Shown piece by piece: positions 1-8,092 of a stretch of 64,000 bases of DNA (the stretch's first letter is position 1; each line of letters begins with the position of its first letter). The notes under the pieces were generated by a model that was not told where the DNA came from, did not search any database, and was given only the letters and a program-made list of their open reading frames with translations. A program made the translations under genes and the position numbers. Origin of the DNA: Spirochaetaceae bacterium (GTDB lineage: Bacteria > Spirochaetota > Leptospiria > Leptospirales > Leptonemataceae); contig PBUB01000002.1 in the NCBI GenBank assembly GCA_002729885.1, positions 735,745 through 799,744 of the forward strand. The letters are read 5' to 3'.

Positions 1-11
1 AGTCCGGTCAG

Positions 12-560
12 TTGAATACTGACGCTGGCGCAAAAACGGCAAGCCATCCATTGCATGCAGGCCCCATTGTATTCTTTGATGGAGTCTGTAATATCTGCAA
101 TCAGTCGGTGAATACACTTCTTAAGCTGGATCGGAAGGGTCGATTGAGATACGCTTCCTTGCAGGGGCCTCTGGCGTCGCATTTATTTGGACCTCTGGAA
201 GGGGATCCGGACAGCATGAAAATAAGCATTCCGGCTAAAGGGCTGAATCATGGATCCGCGAAGATCCAAACTGAAAATTCCGAATTTTCGTCCGGCAATG
301 GGGCGAAATCGAGTTCCGGGGCCCATAGAAAAGAGGAACTCGGCGTTTCGGTCTTTGAAGGATATTTTGCCTTTCTGAAAGTAGGGGGCATTATCTATCC
401 CTTGCTTCGGCCTCTGGCTTTCCTGCTTTCTTTGCCGCCATTTTCCTGGGCCGGAAAAGCGATTTACTCATGGATTGCAGCGAATCGCTATCGATGGTTC
501 GGGAAGCGGGACTTCTGCGATATATCCAATCTACGATTCAAAGAGCGTTTCCTGGACTGA
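12..560 (+). CDS. DCC-family (DUF393) thiol-disulfide oxidoreductase-like protein
   Basis: The N-terminus carries the family signature D23-G-V-C26-N-I-C29 right after a short beta strand (GPIVFFDG), with the usual following S/N-x-L-L-K-L-D helix and Y-A-S-L-Q. The C-terminal family segment (A-x-N-R-Y-R-W-F-G-K) is also present. Members are thioredoxin-fold-like, mostly 120-140 residues, with poorly known substrates. This one is 182 residues because roughly residues 62-112 hold a polar Ser/Gly/Lys-rich stretch not expected in the family. The apparent start is a TTG, and the frame is open to the window edge, so the true start may lie upstream of base 1. It converges on the histidine kinase. Confidence 0.75.
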   Translation: MNTDAGAKTASHPLHAGPIVFFDGVCNICNQSVNTLLKLDRKGRLRYASLQGPLASHLFGPLEGDPDSMKISIPAKGLNHGSAKIQTENSEFSSGNGAKSSSGAHRKEELGVSVFEGYFAFLKVGGIIYPLLRPLAFLLSLPPFSWAGKAIYSWIAANRYRWFGKRDFCDISNLRFKERFLD

Positions 561-569
561 GTTATTATT

Positions 570-623
570 CTGGCTTTTTGCCAGTATTGCCCTGGACGAA
601 CCCGGCTTTGTTCAAAAAGCCAG
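570..623. terminator. bidirectional terminator candidate between convergent genes
   Basis: ctggcttttt at 570-579 is the exact reverse complement of aaaaagccag at 614-623. Nested inside are two smaller stems, ctggc/gccag with a T5 loop (570-584) and ggcttt/aaagcc (604-621). The site sits between the stops of two convergent genes and has T or A runs at the arms, as expected for a two-way intrinsic terminator. Folding was judged by eye. Confidence 0.5.
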
Positions 624-669
624 GAGACATGATTCTTTCAGACCTGGAAGAACTCTCCTCTGCATCAGA

Positions 670-1791
670 TCAAAACGTGAATGAATCCGAATCCAGGGCC
701 ACGGGAATCCAGAATGCAAATTCGCTTCCCTGGCCTTCTTTACTTTTCAGGCTGATTTGCCCTCCCATGGACTGGACTAAATCCCTGACAATACTGAGTC
801 CCAGGCCAGAGCCCGCAATACCGGAGTCCTCCACATTCGGTACGCGGTAGAAACGACGGAACACAAGGCTCTGGCTCTCTTCCGGAATACCGGAGCCAGT
901 ATCTATTATCTCAAAGGACAGGGCAAATCCAGCATCTGCATCCCCATTGAGTGTAACCCGGCATTGAACCATACCTTTCTCTGTATATTTTATTGCGTTG
1001 GAGATTAGATTGAGAAGCACCTGCCGCAGCGCGGCATAGCGCAGAACGGCCCGTTCCGGTAGTGCGGGATCCAACCATAAATCGAAGTGAATGTCTTTGG
1101 TCCGTGCTTCTCTGCGAAGGGGTTCTGCAATTTCGATCAGGAAGGCTCTAAGCAATCCTGGCTCTGCGTTGGAAACGTAGCCAGCCTCTATCCGGGCAAG
1201 ATTCAGAATACTACTGAGTAGATGATTCAGCTGCATTCCGGAGTTGAGCGCCAGCTGCAGTAGCTCATCCCGGTCCTTGCTTTCCTCTTTGGCAAGTTCC
1301 AGCATCCCCAGAAGACTGTTCAGACCGTTTCGAATCTCATGGCTTGCCAGTGAGAGCAGTCCCTGCTGCTCAGCGGTGGGCTCAGAGGGATCCGGTGTAG
1401 CAGAAAGGAAGAGTCGCTTTCGGTTTCGAATATAGATGCAGCGACCATGGAATTGCCAGATATTCTTTTTGGATCCGACGGGCAGGTGAATGCTTGGAGC
1501 GGACTGTCCCCGGGCAATGGCGTTTAACCAATCCGATGCCTCCTGTCTATACTCCAGGGGAATAAAACTCTCCAACGGCTGCCTGCAAAAAGGAACCCGC
1601 TGAATTCCCAGAAGACGGGCCCCCGCTTCATTTAGATAGTATATGATTCCCGGTGGGCGCAGAATCATTCCGGGTGAAGCATTCTTTTCGAACGCATTCC
1701 ACAGCATCTCTGTGCTGGAACGGGAGCCGATTCGCACGGATCGATTGGAAGGAATGCGGCTCACTCCATGTATTTTCCCTGGGTTTGACAA
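670..1791 (-). CDS. soluble PAS-domain sensor histidine kinase
   Basis: A PAS-like segment at about residues 30-130 is followed by a HisKA domain whose H-box (S-L-A-S-H151-E-I-R-N-G-L-N) carries the phospho-acceptor His. The HATPase_c domain has an N-box (N-L-I-S-N-A-I-K-Y, about 261-269), G1 (D-T-G-S-G-I) and G2 (G-S-G-L-G-L). No membrane segment or receiver domain is visible, so the kinase should be cytoplasmic and sense an internal cue through its PAS domain. No response regulator lies nearby, so its partner is elsewhere. The start is a TTG at 1789-1791 with no strong Shine-Dalgarno; the next ATG is 28 codons inside, so the first residues are uncertain. Confidence 0.85.
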   Translation of the reverse strand: MSNPGKIHGVSRIPSNRSVRIGSRSSTEMLWNAFEKNASPGMILRPPGIIYYLNEAGARLLGIQRVPFCRQPLESFIPLEYRQEASDWLNAIARGQSAPSIHLPVGSKKNIWQFHGRCIYIRNRKRLFLSATPDPSEPTAEQQGLLSLASHEIRNGLNSLLGMLELAKEESKDRDELLQLALNSGMQLNHLLSSILNLARIEAGYVSNAEPGLLRAFLIEIAEPLRREARTKDIHFDLWLDPALPERAVLRYAALRQVLLNLISNAIKYTEKGMVQCRVTLNGDADAGFALSFEIIDTGSGIPEESQSLVFRRFYRVPNVEDSGIAGSGLGLSIVRDLVQSMGGQISLKSKEGQGSEFAFWIPVALDSDSFTF

Positions 1792-2184
1792 AAGTAAAGA
1801 AAAATTTATAAAAGTTAGAAGCAGGATTCGATGTTGGTCTCAATTGTTATAAACGATTATTATGCTTATCTAATAGTCAAAGATATCTGAATTGGCGTTA
1901 CTATCGCATTAACTTGATGCGAAGAAAGCGCAATGCAAAGTTGTATGCATGCGAATGAATGCGATTGCGTGCATTGATGCTAAAGTAAACATGATGCGGG
2001 AGATATCGTGAGTTGCCGGCCTCAGCCCCCCTGATCCAGGTGCTATCTGCCTGCCCGGTATTGAGGATCAGTTTTTTGCTCGAATTTGTTGCTCAGCGCT
2101 TCGAGATAAAGCCGTGCCCGGGGTATCGCTTAAAGCGAAAATTGCAATACATTTCGCCTTGATGTTATTCGAACGCTCATTACA
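1792..2184. other. 393-bp non-coding gap rich in ATGC/GCAT words
   Basis: No convincing gene is visible. The histidine kinase starts at one side and EamA ends at the other, both on the minus strand. Between about 1906 and 1998 the tetranucleotides atgc and gcat recur roughly ten times, including a tgcatgc core. A small palindrome, tcgctt-a-aagcga, lies at 2126-2138. The stretch should hold the kinase promoter, but no clear -35/-10 pair could be assigned. Confidence 0.4.
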
Positions 2185-3243
2185 TCAGGGTGTAGCCCAT
2201 ACCAGGCCAATGACTCCTGCCACAGCGATGACGCCTCCTCCCCAGGCCTGCAATCCTACGGAGTCCTTTTCAAGCCAGCGAGTAAACGGTATGGCGACGA
2301 GAGGAGTTGTGGCAACGATGGGCAGTACCACACCTCCTGGTTGCTCGGACAGAGCCCATTGATAACAGGCAACACCCAGCACAGGTCCACATAGAGTATT
2401 ACCCAGGATATATAGATATTCTTTCCATCCAGCCTTTCGCTGATGGATTCCAGTCTTCCCGTCATTGGCTACAGGAATGGTTTGCTCAAGCGTTTGCTCT
2501 GGTTGACTATTCGGAAAATCTCTTGAATCGGCCGCGGTATGGGCCCAACTTTCGCCCGTATGCACGGCCGGAGTCCTGTTTGAGAAGGATTTGCTCATCT
2601 TTCTTGTATCGAATTGGATTCGTGCCTTTTGCTTTTTGTACCAGTATTCAAAGCTTATATATATTCCGGAAATTAGAAAGCCACCCAGCATCCGTTGATA
2701 GGCTGCGGCGCCTCCATCCACCGAAATGCCTGCAATTTCCATATAGTCGTAGGCTCTGCGACTGATAATAGCGCCAGCACCCTGGCCAATGGCTGCCAGA
2801 AGGCCCATGGAAATACCCAGGGCATCGGGCTTAACTTCGCCGGACGGCCGAAAGGCAATGGCGATTCCGATGAGAACTACGACTCCGGAAAGAATCTGAA
2901 GTCCTGAAAGGGCGGTACCCAGCCAGGCCCATTCGATCAGCGCCGCAATGGGAGCGGCCAGACATTGCACCATTAAGAGCGATAGTCGCGATCCCAGCCG
3001 GGGCAGGGCTACAAACAAAGCCAGATCTCCCAGACCAAGACCGATGAAGCCACTCCAGAATAACACCTGGAAGGAATGCCATTCCAGTGCAGGAGCGAAT
3101 AGATGAGTATATGCACCCAGAAGTATGCAGGCCAGAAAAAGCCGGGAGAAGTTGGCAAAGCTCGGACCAAATACATTTGTGGATCTTCGTGCGAAGATCG
3201 CAGAAAAGGACCAGAGGATGGTGGTGAGAAAGGCCCCTACCAT
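2185..3243 (-). CDS. EamA/DMT-family transporter with hydrophilic central loop
   Basis: About ten hydrophobic segments arranged as two similar halves identify a drug/metabolite-superfamily inner-membrane transporter. The first half opens L-W-S-F-S-A-I-F-A-R-R, and the second ends with the family-like P-L-V-A-I-P-F-T-R-W-L-E and a final helix. Substrate cannot be deduced. Between the halves (about residues 202-271) lies a charged, Ser/Gln-rich loop of some 70 residues that most members lack. It starts 3 nt after the stop of the upstream lipoprotein gene, so the two are probably co-transcribed and translationally coupled. Confidence 0.8.
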   Translation of the reverse strand: MVGAFLTTILWSFSAIFARRSTNVFGPSFANFSRLFLACILLGAYTHLFAPALEWHSFQVLFWSGFIGLGLGDLALFVALPRLGSRLSLLMVQCLAAPIAALIEWAWLGTALSGLQILSGVVVLIGIAIAFRPSGEVKPDALGISMGLLAAIGQGAGAIISRRAYDYMEIAGISVDGGAAAYQRMLGGFLISGIYISFEYWYKKQKARIQFDTRKMSKSFSNRTPAVHTGESWAHTAADSRDFPNSQPEQTLEQTIPVANDGKTGIHQRKAGWKEYLYILGNTLCGPVLGVACYQWALSEQPGGVVLPIVATTPLVAIPFTRWLEKDSVGLQAWGGGVIAVAGVIGLVWATP

Positions 3244-3246
3244 AGG

Positions 3247-4326
3247 CTATTGTTGATTCATTCGTTCCAGCAGCATCCTTCTTTCTTCGGGGCTCAGATT
3301 GAGGAATTGCTTTCGCTGCTCGGGTCCCAGACTGCGAAATAGTTCCTTCTCCGCCTCTGTCAGACCTTCAAGTTCCGCATTCGATAAGCCCATTTCAAAT
3401 GGGCCGTCATCCTTCATGGGATCCAGGCCCACGAAACCCGCAAAAAGATCAATGAACTCTCCCAGATGAATGGCTACATAGACGCCCACATAGGCGCCCG
3501 CTTTGATTTCAATGGAACTTAAATAGCTTCCGGGAGCAAATCCCTGGGATACAGGCTTTCGGTCCTTAGATTTTAACAGTGGATTCTTTTCTTTAAATGG
3601 GACGCTGGTTCCCAGGGGACTTCTTGCGTGGTAGGTTTTCTTGCGGATTTCCATTTCTGATGGCGGACCCTTTGTCATCGGTGAGACGGCGGATTCATCG
3701 GGTCTCAACTCGGAATTCTCCTTCATCTTCTGGAACTGCTTTATAAATTTTGCCTGCTGCTCCGGATTCAACTTCTGAAAGGCAGGAAGCTTCTTTATAT
3801 CTTCCAGGCTCATGTTCTTCAGTTTTTCCAGGTCCGCTTGAGTCTGTTCGTTGTTTAAATTCGCATTGCCGGATTCAGTTTCTTTTCCTGTCCCGGGTCC
3901 GGATGCTTCTCTGGACTCCGTGCCATTTTCAGTCTCCGCCTGGGATGACTCCCGGGAATTTCTGTCAGAAAGTGGGCTATTGTTTGCATCGTCCTGACCT
4001 GGCAGTGGTCCCTGTAATATATCGCTACCGAGAACCAGGGCTACAAAGGACTGAGACTGAAACCGATCCACGTAACCCTGACGATATCCCAGGTCCGATC
4101 CTTCTTCTGATTTATAGTGCAGTCCCAGTTTGGCAGGGCCCGCGCGAAGGGACAATCCATAAGATTCATCCTGATAGCCGGCACTTACCAGATCGCCGGA
4201 GTCTTTGAGCCGGTTCTGCCAGTAGGTGGCACAGCTTGCCAGAGGTACAAACATGATCAAGAGCATGCAGACCGTGCATCGTCTTACAACTGCAAGGGAT
4301 TCGTATGCTTTGATTCGTTCCTTCAT
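3247..4326 (-). CDS. predicted lipoprotein with LxPEQ motifs
   Basis: The ATG at 4326 is preferred over an in-frame start 37 codons upstream because it has AGGA about 7 nt before it and begins directly with a lipoprotein signal: basic residues, hydrophobic core, lipobox P-L-A-S-C32. The mature N-terminus reads A-T-Y-W-Q-N-R-L-K-D-S-G-D-L, followed by a Gly-rich stretch (S-L-R-A-G-P-A-K-L-G-L), a pattern I associate with uncharacterised lipoproteins of Leptospira and some proteobacteria. The centre is low-complexity and polar. Helical motifs L-N-P-E-Q-Q and L-G-P-E-Q-R...L-S-P-E-E-R occur in the centre and at the C-terminus. Function unknown; first gene of a pair with the EamA transporter. Confidence 0.65.
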   Translation of the reverse strand: MKERIKAYESLAVVRRCTVCMLLIMFVPLASCATYWQNRLKDSGDLVSAGYQDESYGLSLRAGPAKLGLHYKSEEGSDLGYRQGYVDRFQSQSFVALVLGSDILQGPLPGQDDANNSPLSDRNSRESSQAETENGTESREASGPGTGKETESGNANLNNEQTQADLEKLKNMSLEDIKKLPAFQKLNPEQQAKFIKQFQKMKENSELRPDESAVSPMTKGPPSEMEIRKKTYHARSPLGTSVPFKEKNPLLKSKDRKPVSQGFAPGSYLSSIEIKAGAYVGVYVAIHLGEFIDLFAGFVGLDPMKDDGPFEMGLSNAELEGLTEAEKELFRSLGPEQRKQFLNLSPEERRMLLERMNQQ

Positions 4327-4464
4327 TTGAAATTCCTGTAGTGGGCTCCTGAAAGCTCTTTTTGAGCAATCGCCGGAAAATGTTCTGCGAGCCCGAGCCT
4401 TTTTCGAAAGCATCCGCGGAGGCAAGGTTGATGTCAAAGAATGGATTGCCCGGGGTATCTACAA

Positions 4465-4845
4465 TCAATCGAATCCCTGAGAAAAACATTTCTTACAACC
4501 CATAACCTTCAGCTTTTTCTTATCTTCTTCCGGATTGGAAAAAGCCACCACCATATCCTCTTTGCCCAGCTTTTCCTTGCAGACCGGGCACTTCCTGGGA
4601 GTCTTCCCGCCCAGACAGAAGGGACAGCCTTTAATATAGGTGCGAAGGTTACTTTTTCCCAGCTCCAGCTGATTGGAGCGGATTCTTTCTCCGGATCTCA
4701 GCGCATGACCGCAGACAGGACAATAGCCTCGAATTCGATCTTCCTGCGCTTTCTTTCTTCTCTGCCGAATGGGCACCAGAAGATAGAGTAAAAAAGTAAG
4801 CAGGCCAAGAATAAGACCTATCAGAATAAAGTATGTATCGCTCAT
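4465..4845 (-). CDS. single-span membrane protein with zinc-ribbon cysteines
   Basis: One hydrophobic N-terminal helix (about residues 6-26) is followed by a basic stop-transfer stretch and a cytoplasmic domain with four CxxC knuckles: C-P-V-C-G-H, C-P-F-C, C-P-V-C and C-K-K-C. Paired knuckles of this kind usually bind two zinc ions. No family was recognised and the role is unknown. It lies 36 nt downstream of another small membrane-protein gene on the same strand, so the two may form an operon. Confidence 0.6.
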   Translation of the reverse strand: MSDTYFILIGLILGLLTFLLYLLVPIRQRRKKAQEDRIRGYCPVCGHALRSGERIRSNQLELGKSNLRTYIKGCPFCLGGKTPRKCPVCKEKLGKEDMVVAFSNPEEDKKKLKVMGCKKCFSQGFD

Positions 4846-4881
4846 CTTTTTGTGTGGACTGACTCTAACCTTTCTGAAGCT

Positions 4882-5313
4882 CTATCTTGCCTGAAGCTGG
4901 AATGCTGCGTCCGGCTGGGATTTTCGCATTTGCCCCCTGCCTTCTACAGTGGCAAGCGCCAGCGTCTTTTCTCCGTGCCTGTTCTGGATCGCATGGGAGT
5001 TCAGTATTCTTTCAATTACAGTGCGCATGGGTTTTCCCAGGGCTCCCAGCCCCAGTAGCAAAGCCAGAATGATGATCCACAGACCCACGCTGCTTCTTTT
5101 TCGTTGCTCGGGAGTTTTCTTGATGTACAGAAATAACATCCACAGAGCCCAGCCGGTCATCAGAGCTCCAATCAATAGTCCAAAGTAGAGCAATGCTTCG
5201 TCCAGGATAGCCACAGATCCAGCTTCGGTGGAGGGCAAAAGCAGGCACAGAAAAAAAATGACACAGGATTGCGCTGTCGATTCAGTGCTATTGATGAGAG
5301 TTCTATCCGGCAT
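4882..5313 (-). CDS. small membrane protein of unknown function
   Basis: Three hydrophobic segments (about residues 17-28, 38-63 and 76-92), a charged loop (K-K-T-P-E-Q-R-K-R) and a polar C-terminal tail point to an inner-membrane protein. No family was recognised. The only upstream ATG overlaps the first 20 nt of the divergently oriented trpS, so either the real start is further inside (no good alternative before the ATG of M-T-G-W) or the two genes overlap head to head. Codon-level support is moderate; the membrane pattern and same-strand neighbour favour a real gene. Confidence 0.5.
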   Translation of the reverse strand: MPDRTLINSTESTAQSCVIFFLCLLLPSTEAGSVAILDEALLYFGLLIGALMTGWALWMLFLYIKKTPEQRKRSSVGLWIIILALLLGLGALGKPMRTVIERILNSHAIQNRHGEKTLALATVEGRGQMRKSQPDAAFQLQAR

Positions 5314-6262
5314 CCAGCCCAGCGGCCAGCTACACCTGGGAAACTATTTCTCCATGATGCGGACTATGATCCATTATCAGGATCGAGAAGAGCTGTTTTG
5401 CTTTGTAGCCAGCTACCATGCACTGACCACTGTGTTCGAAAAGGAAAAGCTGGAAGAGGGGATTCGAAACGCCGTTCTGGACTTTCTGGCTCTGGGAATG
5501 GACCCGGACCGATCTACCTTCTGGGTTCAAAGCGATGTTCCCGAGGTGGTGGAGCTTTCCTGGCTACTGTCCACATCCATTACTGTTCCTCAACTGGAAC
5601 TGGCCCATTCCTACAAAGACAAAATCGCCCAGGGAATCAGTCCATCCGGAGGTCTGTTCTTTTATCCCATTTTGATGGCTGCAGATATTCTGGCCTTTGG
5701 AGGGCAGAAGGTTCCGGTAGGAAAGGATCAGAAACAGCATCTGGAATTTACCCGGGACATTGCTGGACGATTCAACAATCGCTACGGAGAAATCTTTGTA
5801 GTGCCGGAGCCAGAGATTGGCGAAGAAGTGGCTGTTGTTCCAGGAGTGGACGGTCGCAAGATGAGCAAAAGCTATGGAAATGCAATCTACTTCTTTGCTC
5901 CAGAAAAGAAGCTGCGAAAGACCGTCATGGGAATTGTAACAGACTCAACCGGAGTGGATGAGCCCAAGGATCCGGATAACTCCGTGCTTTATCAGATTTA
6001 CTGCCTTTTTCTAAATGAAGCAGAACGACAGGAACTGGCGGATCGATTTCGCAGACCCGGCACCGGCTACGGCCACTTCAAGCAGGAACTCTTTGAACGT
6101 ATCATGGATACCTTTGCCGCAGCAAGGACGAAAAGGGAGAAGATGGCAGCAGACCCGGGCTTCCTTAAAGAGGTGATGCAGAAAGGAGCTGAAAAAGCCA
6201 GAGCCGTAGCCAGCGATTACCTGGATCGGGCCAGAGAAGCTGTGGGCCTCAAATATCTGTAA
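5294..6262 (+). CDS. trpS: tryptophan--tRNA ligase
   Basis: Class I aminoacyl-tRNA synthetase that charges tRNA-Trp in the cytoplasm. The protein opens M-R-V-L-S-G-I-Q-P-S-G-Q-L-H-L-G-N-Y with the HIGH-like H-L-G-N motif. The KMSKS loop appears as G-R-K-M-S-K-S-Y-G-N, and the Q-K-V-P-V-G-K-D-Q segment that shapes the active site is also present. The length (322 residues) is normal. The ATG at 5294 was chosen because family members start at this point, even though the frame is open further upstream; no strong Shine-Dalgarno is visible. Confidence 0.95.
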   Translation: MRVLSGIQPSGQLHLGNYFSMMRTMIHYQDREELFCFVASYHALTTVFEKEKLEEGIRNAVLDFLALGMDPDRSTFWVQSDVPEVVELSWLLSTSITVPQLELAHSYKDKIAQGISPSGGLFFYPILMAADILAFGGQKVPVGKDQKQHLEFTRDIAGRFNNRYGEIFVVPEPEIGEEVAVVPGVDGRKMSKSYGNAIYFFAPEKKLRKTVMGIVTDSTGVDEPKDPDNSVLYQIYCLFLNEAERQELADRFRRPGTGYGHFKQELFERIMDTFAAARTKREKMAADPGFLKEVMQKGAEKARAVASDYLDRAREAVGLKYL

Positions 6263-6287
6263 CTCGCAGCATCGGAAACCTCCAGAC

Positions 6288-6305
6288 CGTCCGAAACGTC
6301 CGAAA
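6288..6305. repeat. two tandem copies of a 9-mer
   Basis: cgtccgaaa occurs twice in perfect tandem between trpS and the ComEC-like gene, with a looser third relative (atcggaaac) just before. Function unknown. Confidence 0.4.
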
Positions 6306-6334
6306 CAATTTAGGCGCATAATACATTTCAAATT

Positions 6335-8077
6335 ATGCGCACGCTTCTGTGGAAAGTAGCTGCTGTATTGATTGCAGGTATCTTCATCGAAAGCCTGGGT
6401 TTTTATGCAACGCCCAATCTGGTTCAATTTGCCTGTGCATCTCTTCCCGTTCTGGCAGTGCTGTACTGGATTTCATCCTACTGGTCTCCATTGCAGCGAT
6501 TGATGCCTGCCAGAAGATCCATTATATTTCTGCTCCCTGCCTTTCTTTTGACAGTGGCTTTCTTGCTTCCCGGTCCACCCGGACCTCCGCCAGACTCCTG
6601 GTTTCAGTTCGATTCCGATGAACCGGATTATGAGCATCGATTTCTTGCAGAGGCAACCATAGAAGAATCCATCAATCCAGGTCTGTATCTGGCGAACGTT
6701 CGAATCCTGGATTTTCAGAAAGATATGGATCCTTCTTATTATGGCGAAGACTGGACATCGTCTGAAATGATTCATTCTTCCGACGAATGGCAGGCGGGCT
6801 GGAGCAAGTCTTCTGTCCCGTTTCGTACGGCATTATCTGTGGACAATCCAGATCTGTATCCCGGATGCAAGCTGAGTCTCCAGGTATATGGAAGGGGAGT
6901 GCCAGAAAAGCCCGGCGGAGGTTTCGGGAAATATCTGGCGGATCGCGGGGCAAATAGCTATCTGAGGGTTTACGAAAAATGGCATGTCCTGGAGCAGGAA
7001 TGTACGGAGGATTTACGATCCAGCATTCGTAATCGTTTATTTACTCTGCTTTCTGGGCTGAAGGGGGAGTCCGCGCAAGTGGCCCGTGCCATTCTACTGG
7101 GAGAATCTGGCTGGCTTGGCAGGGATCTGAAGAACAGGGTTCGTCGGCTGGGGGTGATGCATTTGTTTGCAGCCAGTGGTCTGCACCTGGGTATTTTCTA
7201 CGGTGTACTGTATTTGCCACTTTCCTGGAAACTGGGCAGGAAGCATCCGCTGGCTCTATTTCTACCACTGCTTCCCTGCGCCTTCTATACCTGGATTTTG
7301 CATTTTCCTGTGTCTCTGTGCCGTGCATTCATCTTTATTTTGCTTCTGGCGCTTCGCTCTTTGATTCACAGAAAGATCGTCGCTTCGCACCATCTCACAA
7401 ATACATTCCTTATACTGATTCTCTGGGATCCCATGGGTTTCTTCTCCATTTCCGGGTATCTATCCTGCGGTGCGGTCAGTGGAATCTTGCTTTTCTATCG
7501 AAGGATTGAGCAGTCCCTTTTTTCTGCCCGATCCTTTTTCATGCGAGCAATCCGGGCTCAGCTGGCTTTAAGCCTTTCAGCCACTATGTTTATAGCTCCT
7601 CTGTTGATATTCACCTTTCAGGAATTTCCCTTTAGCTCGCATCTCAGTAACATGATTCTGGTGCCCTTTGTGGCATTTATGTTGCCACCATTGTATTTCA
7701 TTCTAATGCTTCGAATGCTTCCCTTTCTGGAAGGACCTTTCCTGGAATCCATTTATCCCTGGATAGCTCTTCCACTGGACGGATTCGTATGGTTGGCCCG
7801 GAAAATGTCCGATTACTCAGTATTCTTTGAATACCGTTCATGGTTGAATCTAGCCTTCTTTTTGTCTTTGTTGACCATGATACTGTTGATGGGCAGTGTG
7901 TCGGAAAGTCGCAAGTCCGGTAAACGAAATGTGCGATTGGCCCTTTCATTGCTGGTTCTTGCTCCTGTGTTTTCCATATTTCTGGAAGGATCGTTCTGGG
8001 GCAGTCCTGCAGGAAGGCTTCATCAAATTCAGCTGGAGTTAGATCTGGTCCGGGAAATGGCAGGCCAGATTCTGTAA
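6335..8077 (+). CDS. ComEC/Rec2-family DNA-uptake channel-like protein
   Basis: ComEC forms the inner-membrane channel for single-stranded DNA during natural transformation. Here N-terminal hydrophobic helices are followed by a soluble OB-like region (about 100-220). The hallmark H-L-F-A-A-S-G-L-H-L-G (about 276-286) then leads into a run of many transmembrane segments. The protein ends at 580 residues soon after the competence domain, without the C-terminal metallo-beta-lactamase-like domain of long ComEC proteins; such short forms are known. Whether the cell is competent cannot be judged here. rsmA begins 15 nt after the stop, suggesting co-transcription. Confidence 0.85.
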   Translation: MRTLLWKVAAVLIAGIFIESLGFYATPNLVQFACASLPVLAVLYWISSYWSPLQRLMPARRSIIFLLPAFLLTVAFLLPGPPGPPPDSWFQFDSDEPDYEHRFLAEATIEESINPGLYLANVRILDFQKDMDPSYYGEDWTSSEMIHSSDEWQAGWSKSSVPFRTALSVDNPDLYPGCKLSLQVYGRGVPEKPGGGFGKYLADRGANSYLRVYEKWHVLEQECTEDLRSSIRNRLFTLLSGLKGESAQVARAILLGESGWLGRDLKNRVRRLGVMHLFAASGLHLGIFYGVLYLPLSWKLGRKHPLALFLPLLPCAFYTWILHFPVSLCRAFIFILLLALRSLIHRKIVASHHLTNTFLILILWDPMGFFSISGYLSCGAVSGILLFYRRIEQSLFSARSFFMRAIRAQLALSLSATMFIAPLLIFTFQEFPFSSHLSNMILVPFVAFMLPPLYFILMLRMLPFLEGPFLESIYPWIALPLDGFVWLARKMSDYSVFFEYRSWLNLAFFLSLLTMILLMGSVSESRKSGKRNVRLALSLLVLAPVFSIFLEGSFWGSPAGRLHQIQLELDLVREMAGQIL

Positions 8078-8092
8078 GCCGTCTGGCAAACA

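Noticed and set aside
470..850. Plus-strand open frames overlapping the DCC gene end and the histidine kinase
   Set aside because: They run over two recognisable genes in other frames, have no family features and no ribosome site.
2126..2138. Palindrome tcgctt-a-aagcga as a terminator of the EamA gene
   Set aside because: Short, with no T run on the correct strand; could be chance.
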